This document shows, piece after piece, positions 1 to 5,602 of a stretch of DNA of 5,602 bases (the stretch's first letter is position 1; each line of letters begins with the position of its first letter). Under the pieces are notes generated by a model. That model was not told where the DNA came from, searched no databases, and saw only the letters and a list, made by a program, of their open reading frames with translations. A program made the translations under genes and the position numbers. This DNA comes from Lysobacterales bacterium (GTDB lineage Bacteria; Pseudomonadota; Gammaproteobacteria; Xanthomonadales; S139-57): contig JALWTZ010000239.1 of assembly GCA_026993285.1 (NCBI GenBank), positions 1 through 5,602 of the forward strand. The letters are read 5' to 3'.

Positions 1-467
1 ACACCGCCTTGCAACTCGAAGGCCGGGACATCTACATCCGTGAAAGCTGTAATGCCTGCCATTCACAGATGATCCGCCCGTTCCGCAGTGAAACCGAGCG
101 TTATGGCCCCTATTCCGAGGCCGGGGAGTTTGTCTATGACCACCCGTTCCTGTGGGGCTCCAAGCGTACCGGTCCGGATCTGGCCCGTGTAGGCGGCCGC
201 TATTCCGATGAATGGCACCGCCGTCACCTGACCAATCCGCGCTCCGTGGTGCCGGAATCCAACATGCCCGGCTTCCCCTGGCTGGCACAGAACAAGCTGG
301 ACAGCAGCCATACCGCAGACAAGATGAAGGCCCTGCGCACCCTGGGTGTGCCCTACAGCGACGAAGACATCGCCGGTGCTGCTGACGCGGTCAAGGGCAA
401 AACCGAAATGGAAGCGCTGATTGCCTACCTTCAGTCTCTTGGTCATGCCAAGAGCCGGGGAGAATGA
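1..467 (+). CDS. ccoO: cbb3-type cytochrome c oxidase subunit II, monohaem CcoO (5' end missing)
   Basis: CcoO (FixO) is the membrane-anchored monohaem cytochrome c subunit of cbb3 oxidase. It faces the periplasm and passes electrons from CcoP to the catalytic subunit CcoN. The reading frame is open from the window edge; the first complete codon is at base 3, and the gene clearly begins upstream, so the roughly 50 N-terminal residues with the membrane anchor are not visible. The haem c site CNACH is at 48-62, followed by SQMIRPF, a CcoO signature. The likely axial methionine is in ESNMPGFPW (Met codon 264-266). The segments GEFVYDHPFLWGSKRTGPDL and VGGRYSDEWH are also family hallmarks. The codon after the first haem cysteine is Asn, where I recall Tyr in most homologues. 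The stop TGA at 465-467 overlaps the start of ccoQ, so the two are translated together. Identification is secure. Confidence 0.97.
   Translation, partial: TALQLEGRDIYIRESCNACHSQMIRPFRSETERYGPYSEAGEFVYDHPFLWGSKRTGPDLARVGGRYSDEWHRRHLTNPRSVVPESNMPGFPWLAQNKLDSSHTADKMKALRTLGVPYSDEDIAGAADAVKGKTEMEALIAYLQSLGHAKSRGE
457..462 (+). promoter_or_regulatory. Shine-Dalgarno site for ccoQ, inside the end of ccoO
   Basis: GGGGAG lies just before two consecutive ATG codons at 464 and 467. Only one base separates it from the first ATG, and four bases separate it from the second. That spacing favours 467 as the true start, which gives a protein beginning MDWGTL, as CcoQ proteins usually begin with MD. Confidence 0.6.
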
Positions 468-655
468 TGGACTGGGGCACCCTCAGCGGCATCATGATCA
501 TCATTATCCTGGTGCTGTTTCTGGGCATCTGGATATGGGCCTGGCAACCGGAAAGAAAAAAATCCTTCGACGAGGCTGCCCAACTGGCACTGGATGATCC
601 GCAGATTCCGGATCATCCAGCCTCCTCGAACCAGCAAGCGGAGAAAGCAAAATGA
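467..655 (+). CDS. ccoQ: cbb3-type cytochrome oxidase small subunit CcoQ
   Basis: CcoQ (FixQ) is a small single-pass membrane protein that stabilises the association of CcoP with the CcoNO core and has no cofactor. The product is 62 residues from the ATG at 467, or 63 from the ATG at 464. One hydrophobic helix (about residues 7-26, rich in Ile and Leu) is followed by WAWQPERKK and then the family motif KKSFDEAAQL. The tail (about residues 41-62) is acidic, then polar and Pro/Gln-rich, and is probably disordered. The start at 467 is preferred from ribosome-binding-site spacing. The stop TGA at 653-655 overlaps the ccoP ATG at 652 (ATGA), indicating translational coupling. The tail coding region contains a perfect inverted repeat (590-620). 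The motif and the position between ccoO and ccoP make the assignment firm despite the short length. Confidence 0.93.
   Translation: MDWGTLSGIMIIIILVLFLGIWIWAWQPERKKSFDEAAQLALDDPQIPDHPASSNQQAEKAK
590..620 (+). repeat. Perfect 12-bp inverted repeat (RNA hairpin) in the ccoQ 3' end
   Basis: Left arm CTGGATGATCCG (590-601) and right arm CGGATCATCCAG (609-620) are exact reverse complements around a 7-base loop (602-608). The transcript would form a stable 12-bp stem ending 31 bases before the ccoP ATG. No T-run follows (the next bases are CCTCCTCGAA), so it is not an ordinary intrinsic terminator. It codes for the variable polar tail of CcoQ, where protein constraint is weak. It may act in mRNA stability, processing or the ratio of CcoP to CcoO; this is inference. 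Confidence 0.8.
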
Positions 656-1545
656 CCACGTTCTGGAGTATTTATATATCTGTGATCACCATTGGCACCC
701 TGGTGGGCTGTTTCTGGCTGGTACGCTACACCATGCGCGTCAATCCAAACGAACAACTGGGTGAAAATGAGCTGAATCACCGTTGGGATGGCGACTTGGT
801 CGAATACAACAATCCCCTGCCCAAGTGGTGGCTGAACCTGTTCTACGGCACCATCGTTTTTGCAGCCATCTATCTCACGCTCTACCCCGGTCTGGGCACA
901 TGGGAAGGCGTGTTTGGCTGGACTTCCCACAAGCAATATGATCAGGAAGTAGAAAAGGCTGCAGCCAAGTATGACCCGCTGTATGCCAAGTATGCGCAGG
1001 TACCCCTGGCCGAACTGACCAAGAATGACGAGGCCATGAAGATTGGTCAGTCCCTGTTTGGCAACAACTGCGCCCAGTGCCACGGCAGCTTCGGCCTGGG
1101 CAACAAGGGCTTCCCCAACCTGACCGACAAGGATTGGATCTGGGGTGGCAAGCCGGAAACTGTCGAGCAGACTATTCTGCACGGACGTAATGCAGCCATG
1201 CCAGCCTGGGGACCAACACTGGGCGAGGATGGTGTAAAGGCTGTGGCTGAGTATGTGCTCTCCTTCACAGGACGTGAGTCCGACAAGGCCCTGGCCGAAA
1301 AAGGCAAGCAGACCTTCAACACCATGTGTATAGGCTGCCACGGTGCCGATGGCAAGGGCAACCAGATGCTGGGCGCCGCCAACCTTACGGATGATTACTG
1401 GCTTTATGGCAGCAGCAAAAAAGACATCATCGAGACCATCACCCATGGCCGCAATGGCAAGATGCCGGCCTGGGAAAAGGTTCTGGGCAAGGACAAGGCA
1501 CACCTGGTGGCCGCCTATGTGTTGAGCCTGTCGCAAGATCAGTAA
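652..1545 (+). CDS. ccoP: cbb3-type cytochrome c oxidase subunit III, dihaem CcoP
   Basis: CcoP (FixP) is the membrane-bound dihaem cytochrome c through which electrons enter cbb3 oxidase. The 297-residue product has the usual length. It has two N-terminal hydrophobic helices (about residues 4-25 and 59-80), separated by a polar loop with the family motif HRWDGDLVEYNNPLPKWW. Two cytochrome c domains follow in the periplasm: CAQCH (140-144) with distal Met in NAAMPAW (Met183), and CIGCH (226-230) with distal Met in GKMPAW (Met271). The two domains resemble each other (NLTD..W..G, HGRN..MPAW), as expected from internal duplication. The second hydrophobic segment marks this as the two-helix CcoP type common in Gammaproteobacteria. 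GGAGA at 640-644 lies seven bases before the ATG, and the start overlaps the ccoQ stop. A strong terminator follows 20 bases after the stop, so ccoP is the last gene of this unit. Confidence 0.98.
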   Translation: MTTFWSIYISVITIGTLVGCFWLVRYTMRVNPNEQLGENELNHRWDGDLVEYNNPLPKWWLNLFYGTIVFAAIYLTLYPGLGTWEGVFGWTSHKQYDQEVEKAAAKYDPLYAKYAQVPLAELTKNDEAMKIGQSLFGNNCAQCHGSFGLGNKGFPNLTDKDWIWGGKPETVEQTILHGRNAAMPAWGPTLGEDGVKAVAEYVLSFTGRESDKALAEKGKQTFNTMCIGCHGADGKGNQMLGAANLTDDYWLYGSSKKDIIETITHGRNGKMPAWEKVLGKDKAHLVAAYVLSLSQDQ

Positions 1546-1565
1546 GCCATGACTTTCAACACTAT

Positions 1566-1595
1566 AAAAGGCCGCACATGCGGCCTTTTGTTTTT
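1566..1595 (+). terminator. Intrinsic terminator after ccoP
   Basis: A perfect 10-bp stem AAAAGGCCGC (1566-1575) and GCGGCCTTTT (1580-1589) encloses the 4-base loop ACAT and is followed by GTTTTT (1590-1595). The GC-rich core with a T-tract is a textbook Rho-independent terminator. It ends the ccoNOQP transcript and separates it from ccoGHI. The A-run before the stem also gives a T-tract on the reverse strand, so it could in principle act in both directions, but no convergent gene is present here. Confidence 0.93.
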
Positions 1596-1596
1596 G

Positions 1597-1614
1597 GCCT
1601 GATCCAGATCAGGC
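1597..1614 (+). promoter_or_regulatory. Putative FNR/ANR-type operator upstream of ccoG
   Basis: GCCTGATCCAGATCAGGC is a perfect 18-bp palindrome. Its core CTGAT-CCAG-ATCAG (1599-1612) matches the known FNR/ANR consensus TTGAT-N4-ATCAA at every position except the outermost base of each half. FNR-family regulators are the established oxygen-responsive activators of cbb3 genes, and the palindrome sits in the intergenic region before the assembly operon, 91 bases ahead of the ccoG start. Its centre would be about 60 bases upstream of a start served by the promoter candidate at 1630-1658, close to the class I activator position. It could instead bind another Crp/Fnr-family protein such as a nitric-oxide-responsive DNR, or be an RNA hairpin. 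Confidence 0.6.
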
Positions 1615-1629
1615 GTCATGCTGCTACCA

Positions 1630-1658
1630 TTGACGAATCGCATTTATTTATATTAGAT
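1630..1658 (+). promoter_or_regulatory. Candidate sigma-70-type promoter for ccoGHI
   Basis: TTGACG (1630-1635) is a good -35 element. With a 17-base spacer the -10 would be TTAGAT (1653-1658), which matches only three of six consensus bases. TATATT at 1649-1654 is a better -10 match but lies only 13 bases from TTGACG. The stretch 1641-1670 is AT-rich compared with the surroundings. A weak core promoter would suit activation by the factor that binds the upstream palindrome. The exact transcription start cannot be fixed from sequence alone. Confidence 0.4.
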
Positions 1659-1694
1659 AAGACTAAAGAATAGCCGCAACCTCCTGAACAGACG

Positions 1695-1700
1695 AAGGGG
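1695..1700 (+). promoter_or_regulatory. Ribosome-binding site of ccoG
   Basis: AAGGGG lies five bases before the ATG at 1706 and supports that start. It is stronger than the sites before ccoH and ccoI, so translation of the assembly genes probably enters mainly here. Confidence 0.7.
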
Positions 1701-1705
1701 CCGAT

Positions 1706-3082
1706 ATGAACGACCAAACCGCAGCAAACACCCTGTACAAATCCAGGGAAAAAATCCAACCCCGAGATGTTCAAGGTTTTTTTGCCCGCTTGCGGGTGAC
1801 CAGCGTCTGGTGGCTGCTGGGTATGTACTACCTCGGCCCTTGGCTGAACTGGAACGGTCGGCAGGCTATTCTCTTCGACCTGCCCGCGCGCAAGTTCTAC
1901 ATCTTTGGGCTGGAACTGTGGCCACAGGATTTCGTCTTTCTTGCCTGGTTGTTGATCATTGCCGCCCTGACCCTGTTCTATGTCACGGCCTTGGCTGGCC
2001 GGGTCTGGTGTGGCTACGCCTGCCCGCAAACGGTGTGGACCGAAGTGTTCATGATGATGGAACGCTGGACCGAAGGGCCGCGCAACAAGCGCATCAAGCT
2101 GGACAAATCCCCCTGGAATCGGGAGAAGATCCTCCGCCGGGGCAGCAAGCATTTGCTCTGGCTGGTGTTCGCACTGTGGACCGGCTTCACCTTTGTCGGT
2201 TACTTCACCCCCATTCGTGATCTGGGTGCCCGCCTGCTCGAATGGCAGCTGGGACCCTGGGAGATGTTCTGGATTTTCTTCTACTCGCTGGCCACCTGGG
2301 GTAATGCCGGTTTTCTGCGGGAACAGGTCTGCCTGTACATGTGCCCCTACGCCCGCTTCCAGAGCGCCATGTTCGACAAGGACACTCTGGTGATCTCCTA
2401 CGACGAAAAGCGTGGCGAGCCCCGCGGCGCGCGCAAGAAAGGGCAAAAACCGGACACACTGGGCGATTGCGTGGACTGCAAGCAATGTGTCCAGGTCTGC
2501 CCCACGGGTATCGATATACGTGATGGCTTGCAGTATGAATGCATCGCCTGTGGCGGCTGTATTGATGTCTGCGACGCGGTGATGGAGAAAATGGGGTATG
2601 AGAAGGGGTTGATCCGCTATACCACCCAGCATGAAATGAATGGCAACAAGACGCATATCCTGCGCCCTCGCGTCATCATCTATACCATCATCTGGGTGAG
2701 CATGATTCTGCTGTATCTCTATGCGCTGGCCAATCGCAGCCCGATACAGATGGATGTCATCAAGGAACGCAACCCCATCTACCGGGAAATCTCCGGAAAC
2801 CGCATCGAGAATGACTACACACTGAAAATCATGAACAAGGACCGTACGGATCATGTCTACACTGTCAGCGTGGAAGGGCTGCCAGAGGCCGAGGTCAAGA
2901 CCATTCCCAAAACCGTCAAGGTCAAGAGTGGGGAATTGCGCCCGGTAGCCGCACGGATCATGGTGCCCAGAGACTTGCTGAAACAACCGGAATACCGCTT
3001 CAAGATCCGCATCCAGGCGGAAGATGCGCCACAGATACAGCGACTGGAAGATGCCCAGTTCAACACACCGGTGAATGAATGA
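1706..3082 (+). CDS. ccoG: cbb3 oxidase assembly protein CcoG (polyferredoxin-type cupric reductase)
   Basis: CcoG (FixG, also called RdxA) is an inner-membrane iron-sulfur protein needed for cbb3 biogenesis; family members have been shown to reduce Cu(II) to Cu(I) for delivery to the oxidase. The product is 458 residues, near the usual length. Likely membrane helices are at about 33-47, 73-95, 150-168, 186-204 and 322-341. Two 4Fe-4S ferredoxin motifs lie in the cytoplasmic part: Cys255, 258, 261, 265 (followed by Pro) and Cys279, 282, 285, 289 (followed by Asp rather than Pro, as usual for CcoG). Two further cysteine pairs at membrane edges, CGYACP (102, 106) and CLYMCP (209, 213), are candidate copper or electron-transfer ligands. 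The C-terminal part (about 345-458) resembles the Ig-like domain of FixG proteins and should be periplasmic. It is the first gene of the assembly unit; its TGA overlaps the ccoH ATG. Confidence 0.97.
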   Translation: MNDQTAANTLYKSREKIQPRDVQGFFARLRVTSVWWLLGMYYLGPWLNWNGRQAILFDLPARKFYIFGLELWPQDFVFLAWLLIIAALTLFYVTALAGRVWCGYACPQTVWTEVFMMMERWTEGPRNKRIKLDKSPWNREKILRRGSKHLLWLVFALWTGFTFVGYFTPIRDLGARLLEWQLGPWEMFWIFFYSLATWGNAGFLREQVCLYMCPYARFQSAMFDKDTLVISYDEKRGEPRGARKKGQKPDTLGDCVDCKQCVQVCPTGIDIRDGLQYECIACGGCIDVCDAVMEKMGYEKGLIRYTTQHEMNGNKTHILRPRVIIYTIIWVSMILLYLYALANRSPIQMDVIKERNPIYREISGNRIENDYTLKIMNKDRTDHVYTVSVEGLPEAEVKTIPKTVKVKSGELRPVAARIMVPRDLLKQPEYRFKIRIQAEDAPQIQRLEDAQFNTPVNE

Positions 3083-3567
3083 ACGAAGACAACCAGCCCT
3101 GGTACAGGCAATTCTGGCCCTGGTTTCTGATTGCCCTGCCCGCCACCGCCGTTGTGGCGGGCATTGCCACGGTGATCATTGCTGTCAACAACCATGTTGA
3201 CCTGGTCAAGGACGAAACCACCAAGCTGGGCAAGATGGTTACTGCAGAAACCCGCCAGGACGATACCGCGCGGGAAATGGGCCTGAAGGCCACCGTTCAC
3301 ATCGTCCCGCAAACCGGCACCCTGGCCGTGGAAGTTTCCACCCTGCCGGATGAGGTCATTCTGGAGATTGTTCACGCCACACTGGCGGAAAAAGACCAGC
3401 AAGTCCATCTGCGCCGCGAAGACGACGGCCTGTTTCGCGGCCAACTGCAACCCCTGCAGGCCGGCAAATGGGAATTGCGTCTCAGTGATGTCGGGCAACA
3501 GTGGCGGCTGACCGCCCCCTACAACGGCGTGGACAGCAGCATAGAACTGCGACCCAAAACCCGCTGA
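3079..3567 (+). CDS. ccoH: cbb3 oxidase assembly protein CcoH (FixH family)
   Basis: CcoH (FixH) is a single-pass membrane protein that supports assembly of cbb3 oxidase and stays associated with the CcoNOP complex. The product is 162 residues. It opens with PWYRQFWPWFLIALP (residues 7-21), the family signature leading into one membrane helix (about 14-36), and continues into a periplasmic beta-rich domain. The C-terminal part shows the usual G.F.G.L......G.WEL.L.......WRL.AP pattern (about 117-147). Where many homologues have a DDYYKEG-like motif just after the helix, this protein reads VKDETTKLGKM (43-53), so that segment is divergent; the comparison is from memory. The start overlaps the ccoG stop as ATGA; the upstream GGTGA at 3070-3074 is only a modest ribosome-binding site, so translation is probably coupled to ccoG. 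A GC-rich hairpin (3137-3163) lies within the helix-coding region. Confidence 0.92.
   Translation: MNEDNQPWYRQFWPWFLIALPATAVVAGIATVIIAVNNHVDLVKDETTKLGKMVTAETRQDDTAREMGLKATVHIVPQTGTLAVEVSTLPDEVILEIVHATLAEKDQQVHLRREDDGLFRGQLQPLQAGKWELRLSDVGQQWRLTAPYNGVDSSIELRPKTR
3137..3163 (+). repeat. Perfect 10-bp GC-rich inverted repeat in early ccoH
   Basis: TGCCCGCCAC (3137-3146) and GTGGCGGGCA (3154-3163) are exact reverse complements around a 7-base loop (3147-3153). The stem is nearly all G-C and lies in codons 20-29 of ccoH, coding for the Ala/Val-rich membrane helix. There is no T-run afterwards, so it does not look like an intrinsic terminator. It may slow ribosomes or stabilise an mRNA end, or it may simply reflect GC-rich Ala codons; a functional role is unproven. 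Confidence 0.6.
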
Positions 3568-3570
3568 ACC

Positions 3571-5602
3571 ATGGACAACCGCTGTTTCCACTGTGGCGAA
3601 CCCCTGCCCGCCAATCCACCGCAGGCGCAACTGGGCGATACGGAAAAGCCGGTGTGCTGCATAGGCTGCAAGGCGGTTGCCGAGCTGATACACCAGAACG
3701 GGCTGGACAACTTCTACCAGCTGCGCAAGGGTGAAACGCTCAAGCCGGCTGATTATCTGGCCACCGCAACCGCTGAAGAATGGCTGGTTTTCGATCAGGC
3801 AAGCGTGCAACAGGAACTGGTGGAAACCGTAGACGAAAACACCTGTGAAACCAGCCTGCTGATCGAAGGCGTGCACTGTGCCGCCTGCACCTGGCTGATT
3901 CGCCAAAGCCTGGGCAAGCTCGAAGGTGTGGATGAAGTGGAAGTCAACCCGGCCACCACCCGTGCCACCCTGCGCTGGGATCCGAAAAAAACCCGCCTGA
4001 GCCAGCTGCTGCACACCATTGCCCGCCTGGGGTATCGCCCGCATCCGGGCAAGCGCAGTGAAGGGGAGCAGGTTCGTCTCAAGGAGAAACGCCAGGCCAT
4101 TCTCCGCCTGGGCCTGGCCGGCATGGGCATGATGCAGGTCATGACCTACGCCATCTCGCTCTACACCGGCATTTTCGAGGGCATGGATGAAGGCACCCGC
4201 ACTTTTTTGCGCTATGTCAGCATGCTGATTACCACGCCCGTGCTGTTTTATTCCGGCCTGCCCTTTCTCAAGGGGGCCTGGCGAGACATCAAGAACCGGC
4301 ACCTGGGCATGGATGTGCCCGTGGCCCTGGCCCTGTTGTTGGCCTATCTGGCCAGTGTCTGGGAAACCCTCAATCACGGGCCGCATGTCTATTTTGATTC
4401 CGTGGTCATGTTCGTTTTCTTCCTGCTGGTGGCCCGGCAGGTGGAACAGAACGTGCGCCACAAGGCCGGCAGCACCGCTGATGCGCTGAGCGAACTGACG
4501 CCGGCCTCTGCCATTCGCCTGACTGCATCCGGTCAGGAAACCGTGGCCATACAGGATCTGAAACCCGATGACCGGGTACTGGTGCGCGATGGTGAAGCCA
4601 TCCCTGCCGATGGCATCATCGTCTCCGGCGGTACCTTTGTGGATGAATCGCTCATCACGGGAGAATCACGCCCTGTATGGCGCAGCGAGGGACAGGCCGT
4701 GATTGCCGGCAGCACCGTTCAGGGTGATCCGGTGGAAATCCGCATCACCCGTACCGGCCGCGATACCGTGCTTTCCACCATCACCCGCCTGCTGGAGCGT
4801 GCCCAGAGCCAGAGCCCACCCATTGCCCGCCTCACGGATCGCATCGCTGCCTGGTTTGTGGGCAGCATTCTGTTGCTGGCGGCCGGCACCGCCGGCTGGT
4901 GGGCCATTCACGACCCGGCCAATGCCTTCAGCATCACCATTTCGGTACTGGTGGTTACCTGCCCCTGTGCCCTGTCCCTGGCCACGCCGGTCTCCCTGGC
5001 GGCCGCCAGTGCCCACATGACCGCCCGTGGCCTGCTGGTGGCGCATTCCAGCGCACTGGAAACCCTGCCGGAAATCGATACCTTTGTTTTCGACAAAACC
5101 GGCACACTGACCACCGGCCAGCTGGAAATCCAGCAGATCCTGCCGGAACCGGGCCTGCAGAGCGAACAACTGCTGGAACTGGCGGCCATGCTGGAGCAAA
5201 GCTCGGCCCACCCCATTGCCAAAGCTTTTGCACCCTGGCTGAAAACACCCGCACCGATCCAGGTTCGTACCCTCCCCGGTCAGGGCGTCGAAGCCCACTG
5301 GCAGGGGCATGATTATCGCTTGGGCCAAGTCCGCTTTGCACTGGACCAGCCCCAGGCGGCCTGGCCTGAAAACCTGCAGGAAGGCACCCGCCTTTGCCTG
5401 AGCCGTGACGGCCAGGCCATGGGCTGGTTTGTGCTGCGGGATACCCTGCGTGAAGATGCCGCAAGCGTGATTCAATCATTACAGCGCCAGGGGCTTCGCA
5501 TTGGCCTGCTCAGTGGCGATGAACAGGCCCATGTGCAGCGACTGGCCAATACCCTGCGGGTCGATTTCTGGCAAGCCGAGCAGATGCCGGAAGACAAGCT
5601 CG
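3571..5602 (+). CDS. ccoI: Copper-transporting P1B-type ATPase CcoI, cbb3 assembly (3' end missing)
   Basis: CcoI (FixI, CtpA/CopA2-like) exports Cu(I) across the inner membrane by ATP hydrolysis and supplies copper for the CcoN active site. The 677 visible codons run open to the window edge; the family is usually about 800 residues. An N-terminal cysteine domain CFHC (5-8) and CCIGC (29-33) is typical of CcoI, followed by a heavy-metal-associated domain with GVHCAAC (Cys103, Cys106). Membrane helices fall at about 176-200, 213-233, 247-265, 274-290, 426-447 and 453-475. Key motifs are TGES (363-366, actuator), CPC (464-466, transmembrane metal site), DKTGT (508-512, phosphorylated Asp508), the SAHP loop with His547-Pro548, and LLSGD (647-650 region). 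The GDGxND hinge and the last two helices lie beyond the window. ATG 3571 is the first in-frame start after the ccoH stop, three bases away; no Shine-Dalgarno sequence is seen, so coupling to ccoH is likely. Confidence 0.97.
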   Translation, partial: MDNRCFHCGEPLPANPPQAQLGDTEKPVCCIGCKAVAELIHQNGLDNFYQLRKGETLKPADYLATATAEEWLVFDQASVQQELVETVDENTCETSLLIEGVHCAACTWLIRQSLGKLEGVDEVEVNPATTRATLRWDPKKTRLSQLLHTIARLGYRPHPGKRSEGEQVRLKEKRQAILRLGLAGMGMMQVMTYAISLYTGIFEGMDEGTRTFLRYVSMLITTPVLFYSGLPFLKGAWRDIKNRHLGMDVPVALALLLAYLASVWETLNHGPHVYFDSVVMFVFFLLVARQVEQNVRHKAGSTADALSELTPASAIRLTASGQETVAIQDLKPDDRVLVRDGEAIPADGIIVSGGTFVDESLITGESRPVWRSEGQAVIAGSTVQGDPVEIRITRTGRDTVLSTITRLLERAQSQSPPIARLTDRIAAWFVGSILLLAAGTAGWWAIHDPANAFSITISVLVVTCPCALSLATPVSLAAASAHMTARGLLVAHSSALETLPEIDTFVFDKTGTLTTGQLEIQQILPEPGLQSEQLLELAAMLEQSSAHPIAKAFAPWLKTPAPIQVRTLPGQGVEAHWQGHDYRLGQVRFALDQPQAAWPENLQEGTRLCLSRDGQAMGWFVLRDTLREDAASVIQSLQRQGLRIGLLSGDEQAHVQRLANTLRVDFWQAEQMPEDKL

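Noticed and set aside
1549..1602. 17-codon open frame starting at ATG 1549 after ccoP
   Set aside because: It runs through the terminator stem-loop, lacks a ribosome-binding site, and resembles no leader peptide with a regulatory codon run.
1614..1635. CGTCA-N12-TGACG inverted repeat between the palindrome and the -35 element
   Set aside because: Five-base arms with a wide gap are common by chance, and the right arm is simply part of the -35 candidate.
4136..4147. 12-bp palindrome AGGTCATGACCT in ccoI
   Set aside because: A 12-bp palindrome is expected about once by chance in a window this long, and it lies within a well-constrained membrane-helix coding region.
2857..4461. Long open frame on the minus strand (534 codons), with other long ones at 1616-2986 and 613-1536
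   Set aside because: Each lies antisense across clearly identified genes, crosses gene boundaries, has a His/Gln/Gly-rich composition typical of mirrored GC-rich coding sequence, and shows no recognisable domain.
4882..4896. GCCGGC-ACC-GCCGGC inverted repeat in ccoI
   Set aside because: The arms are short and self-palindromic, and they come from GC-rich Ala/Gly codons in a membrane helix; no independent sign of function.
4821..5602. Possible frameshift or truncation of ccoI
   Set aside because: The frame was followed to the last base without interruption, and the ATPase motifs appear in order; the gene is only cut by the window end.

Overview
The window is part of a cbb3-type (C-family) cytochrome c oxidase locus. 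Every protein-coding gene is on the + strand, in the order ccoO (3' part), ccoQ, ccoP, terminator, ccoG, ccoH, ccoI (5' part). The protein sequences, the presence of a separate ccoQ, the dihaem CcoP and the ccoNOQP-ccoGHI order point to a Gammaproteobacterium that respires at low oxygen. Base composition looks uniform and moderately GC-rich. I see no mobile element, tRNA, rRNA, CRISPR array or sign of recent transfer. Genus cannot be read from this sequence.

Layout. Bases 1-1545 hold the end of the structural operon: the monohaem subunit CcoO (its N-terminus and all of ccoN lie upstream of the window), the small membrane protein CcoQ and the dihaem subunit CcoP. These genes are joined by a 1 to 4-base overlap (ccoO/ccoQ) and an ATGA overlap (ccoQ/ccoP). 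A strong intrinsic terminator at 1566-1595 closes this unit. Bases 1596-1705 are an AT-richer intergenic region. It contains an 18-bp perfect palindrome resembling an FNR/ANR operator, a weak promoter candidate and a good ribosome-binding site for ccoG. Bases 1706-5602 hold the assembly operon: CcoG (polyferredoxin-like membrane protein, known in the family as a cupric reductase), CcoH (single-pass assembly factor) and CcoI (copper-transporting P1B-type ATPase, cut by the window end).

How the genes work together. Electrons from the bc1 complex or soluble cytochromes enter through the c-type haems of CcoP and CcoO and pass to the CcoN active site (upstream, not seen), which contains copper B and haem b3. 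CcoI and CcoG serve copper delivery to that site, CcoH supports assembly and subunit stability, and CcoQ stabilises the complex. Separate transcription of the two units, the second with its own putative oxygen-responsive operator, would allow structural and assembly genes to be set independently.

This is a well-known system, and I found no undescribed biological system in it. The features the annotation does not explain are two strong perfect inverted repeats inside genes (590-620 at the end of ccoQ, and 3137-3163 early in ccoH), the FNR-like palindrome, and the absence of a Shine-Dalgarno sequence before ccoI.
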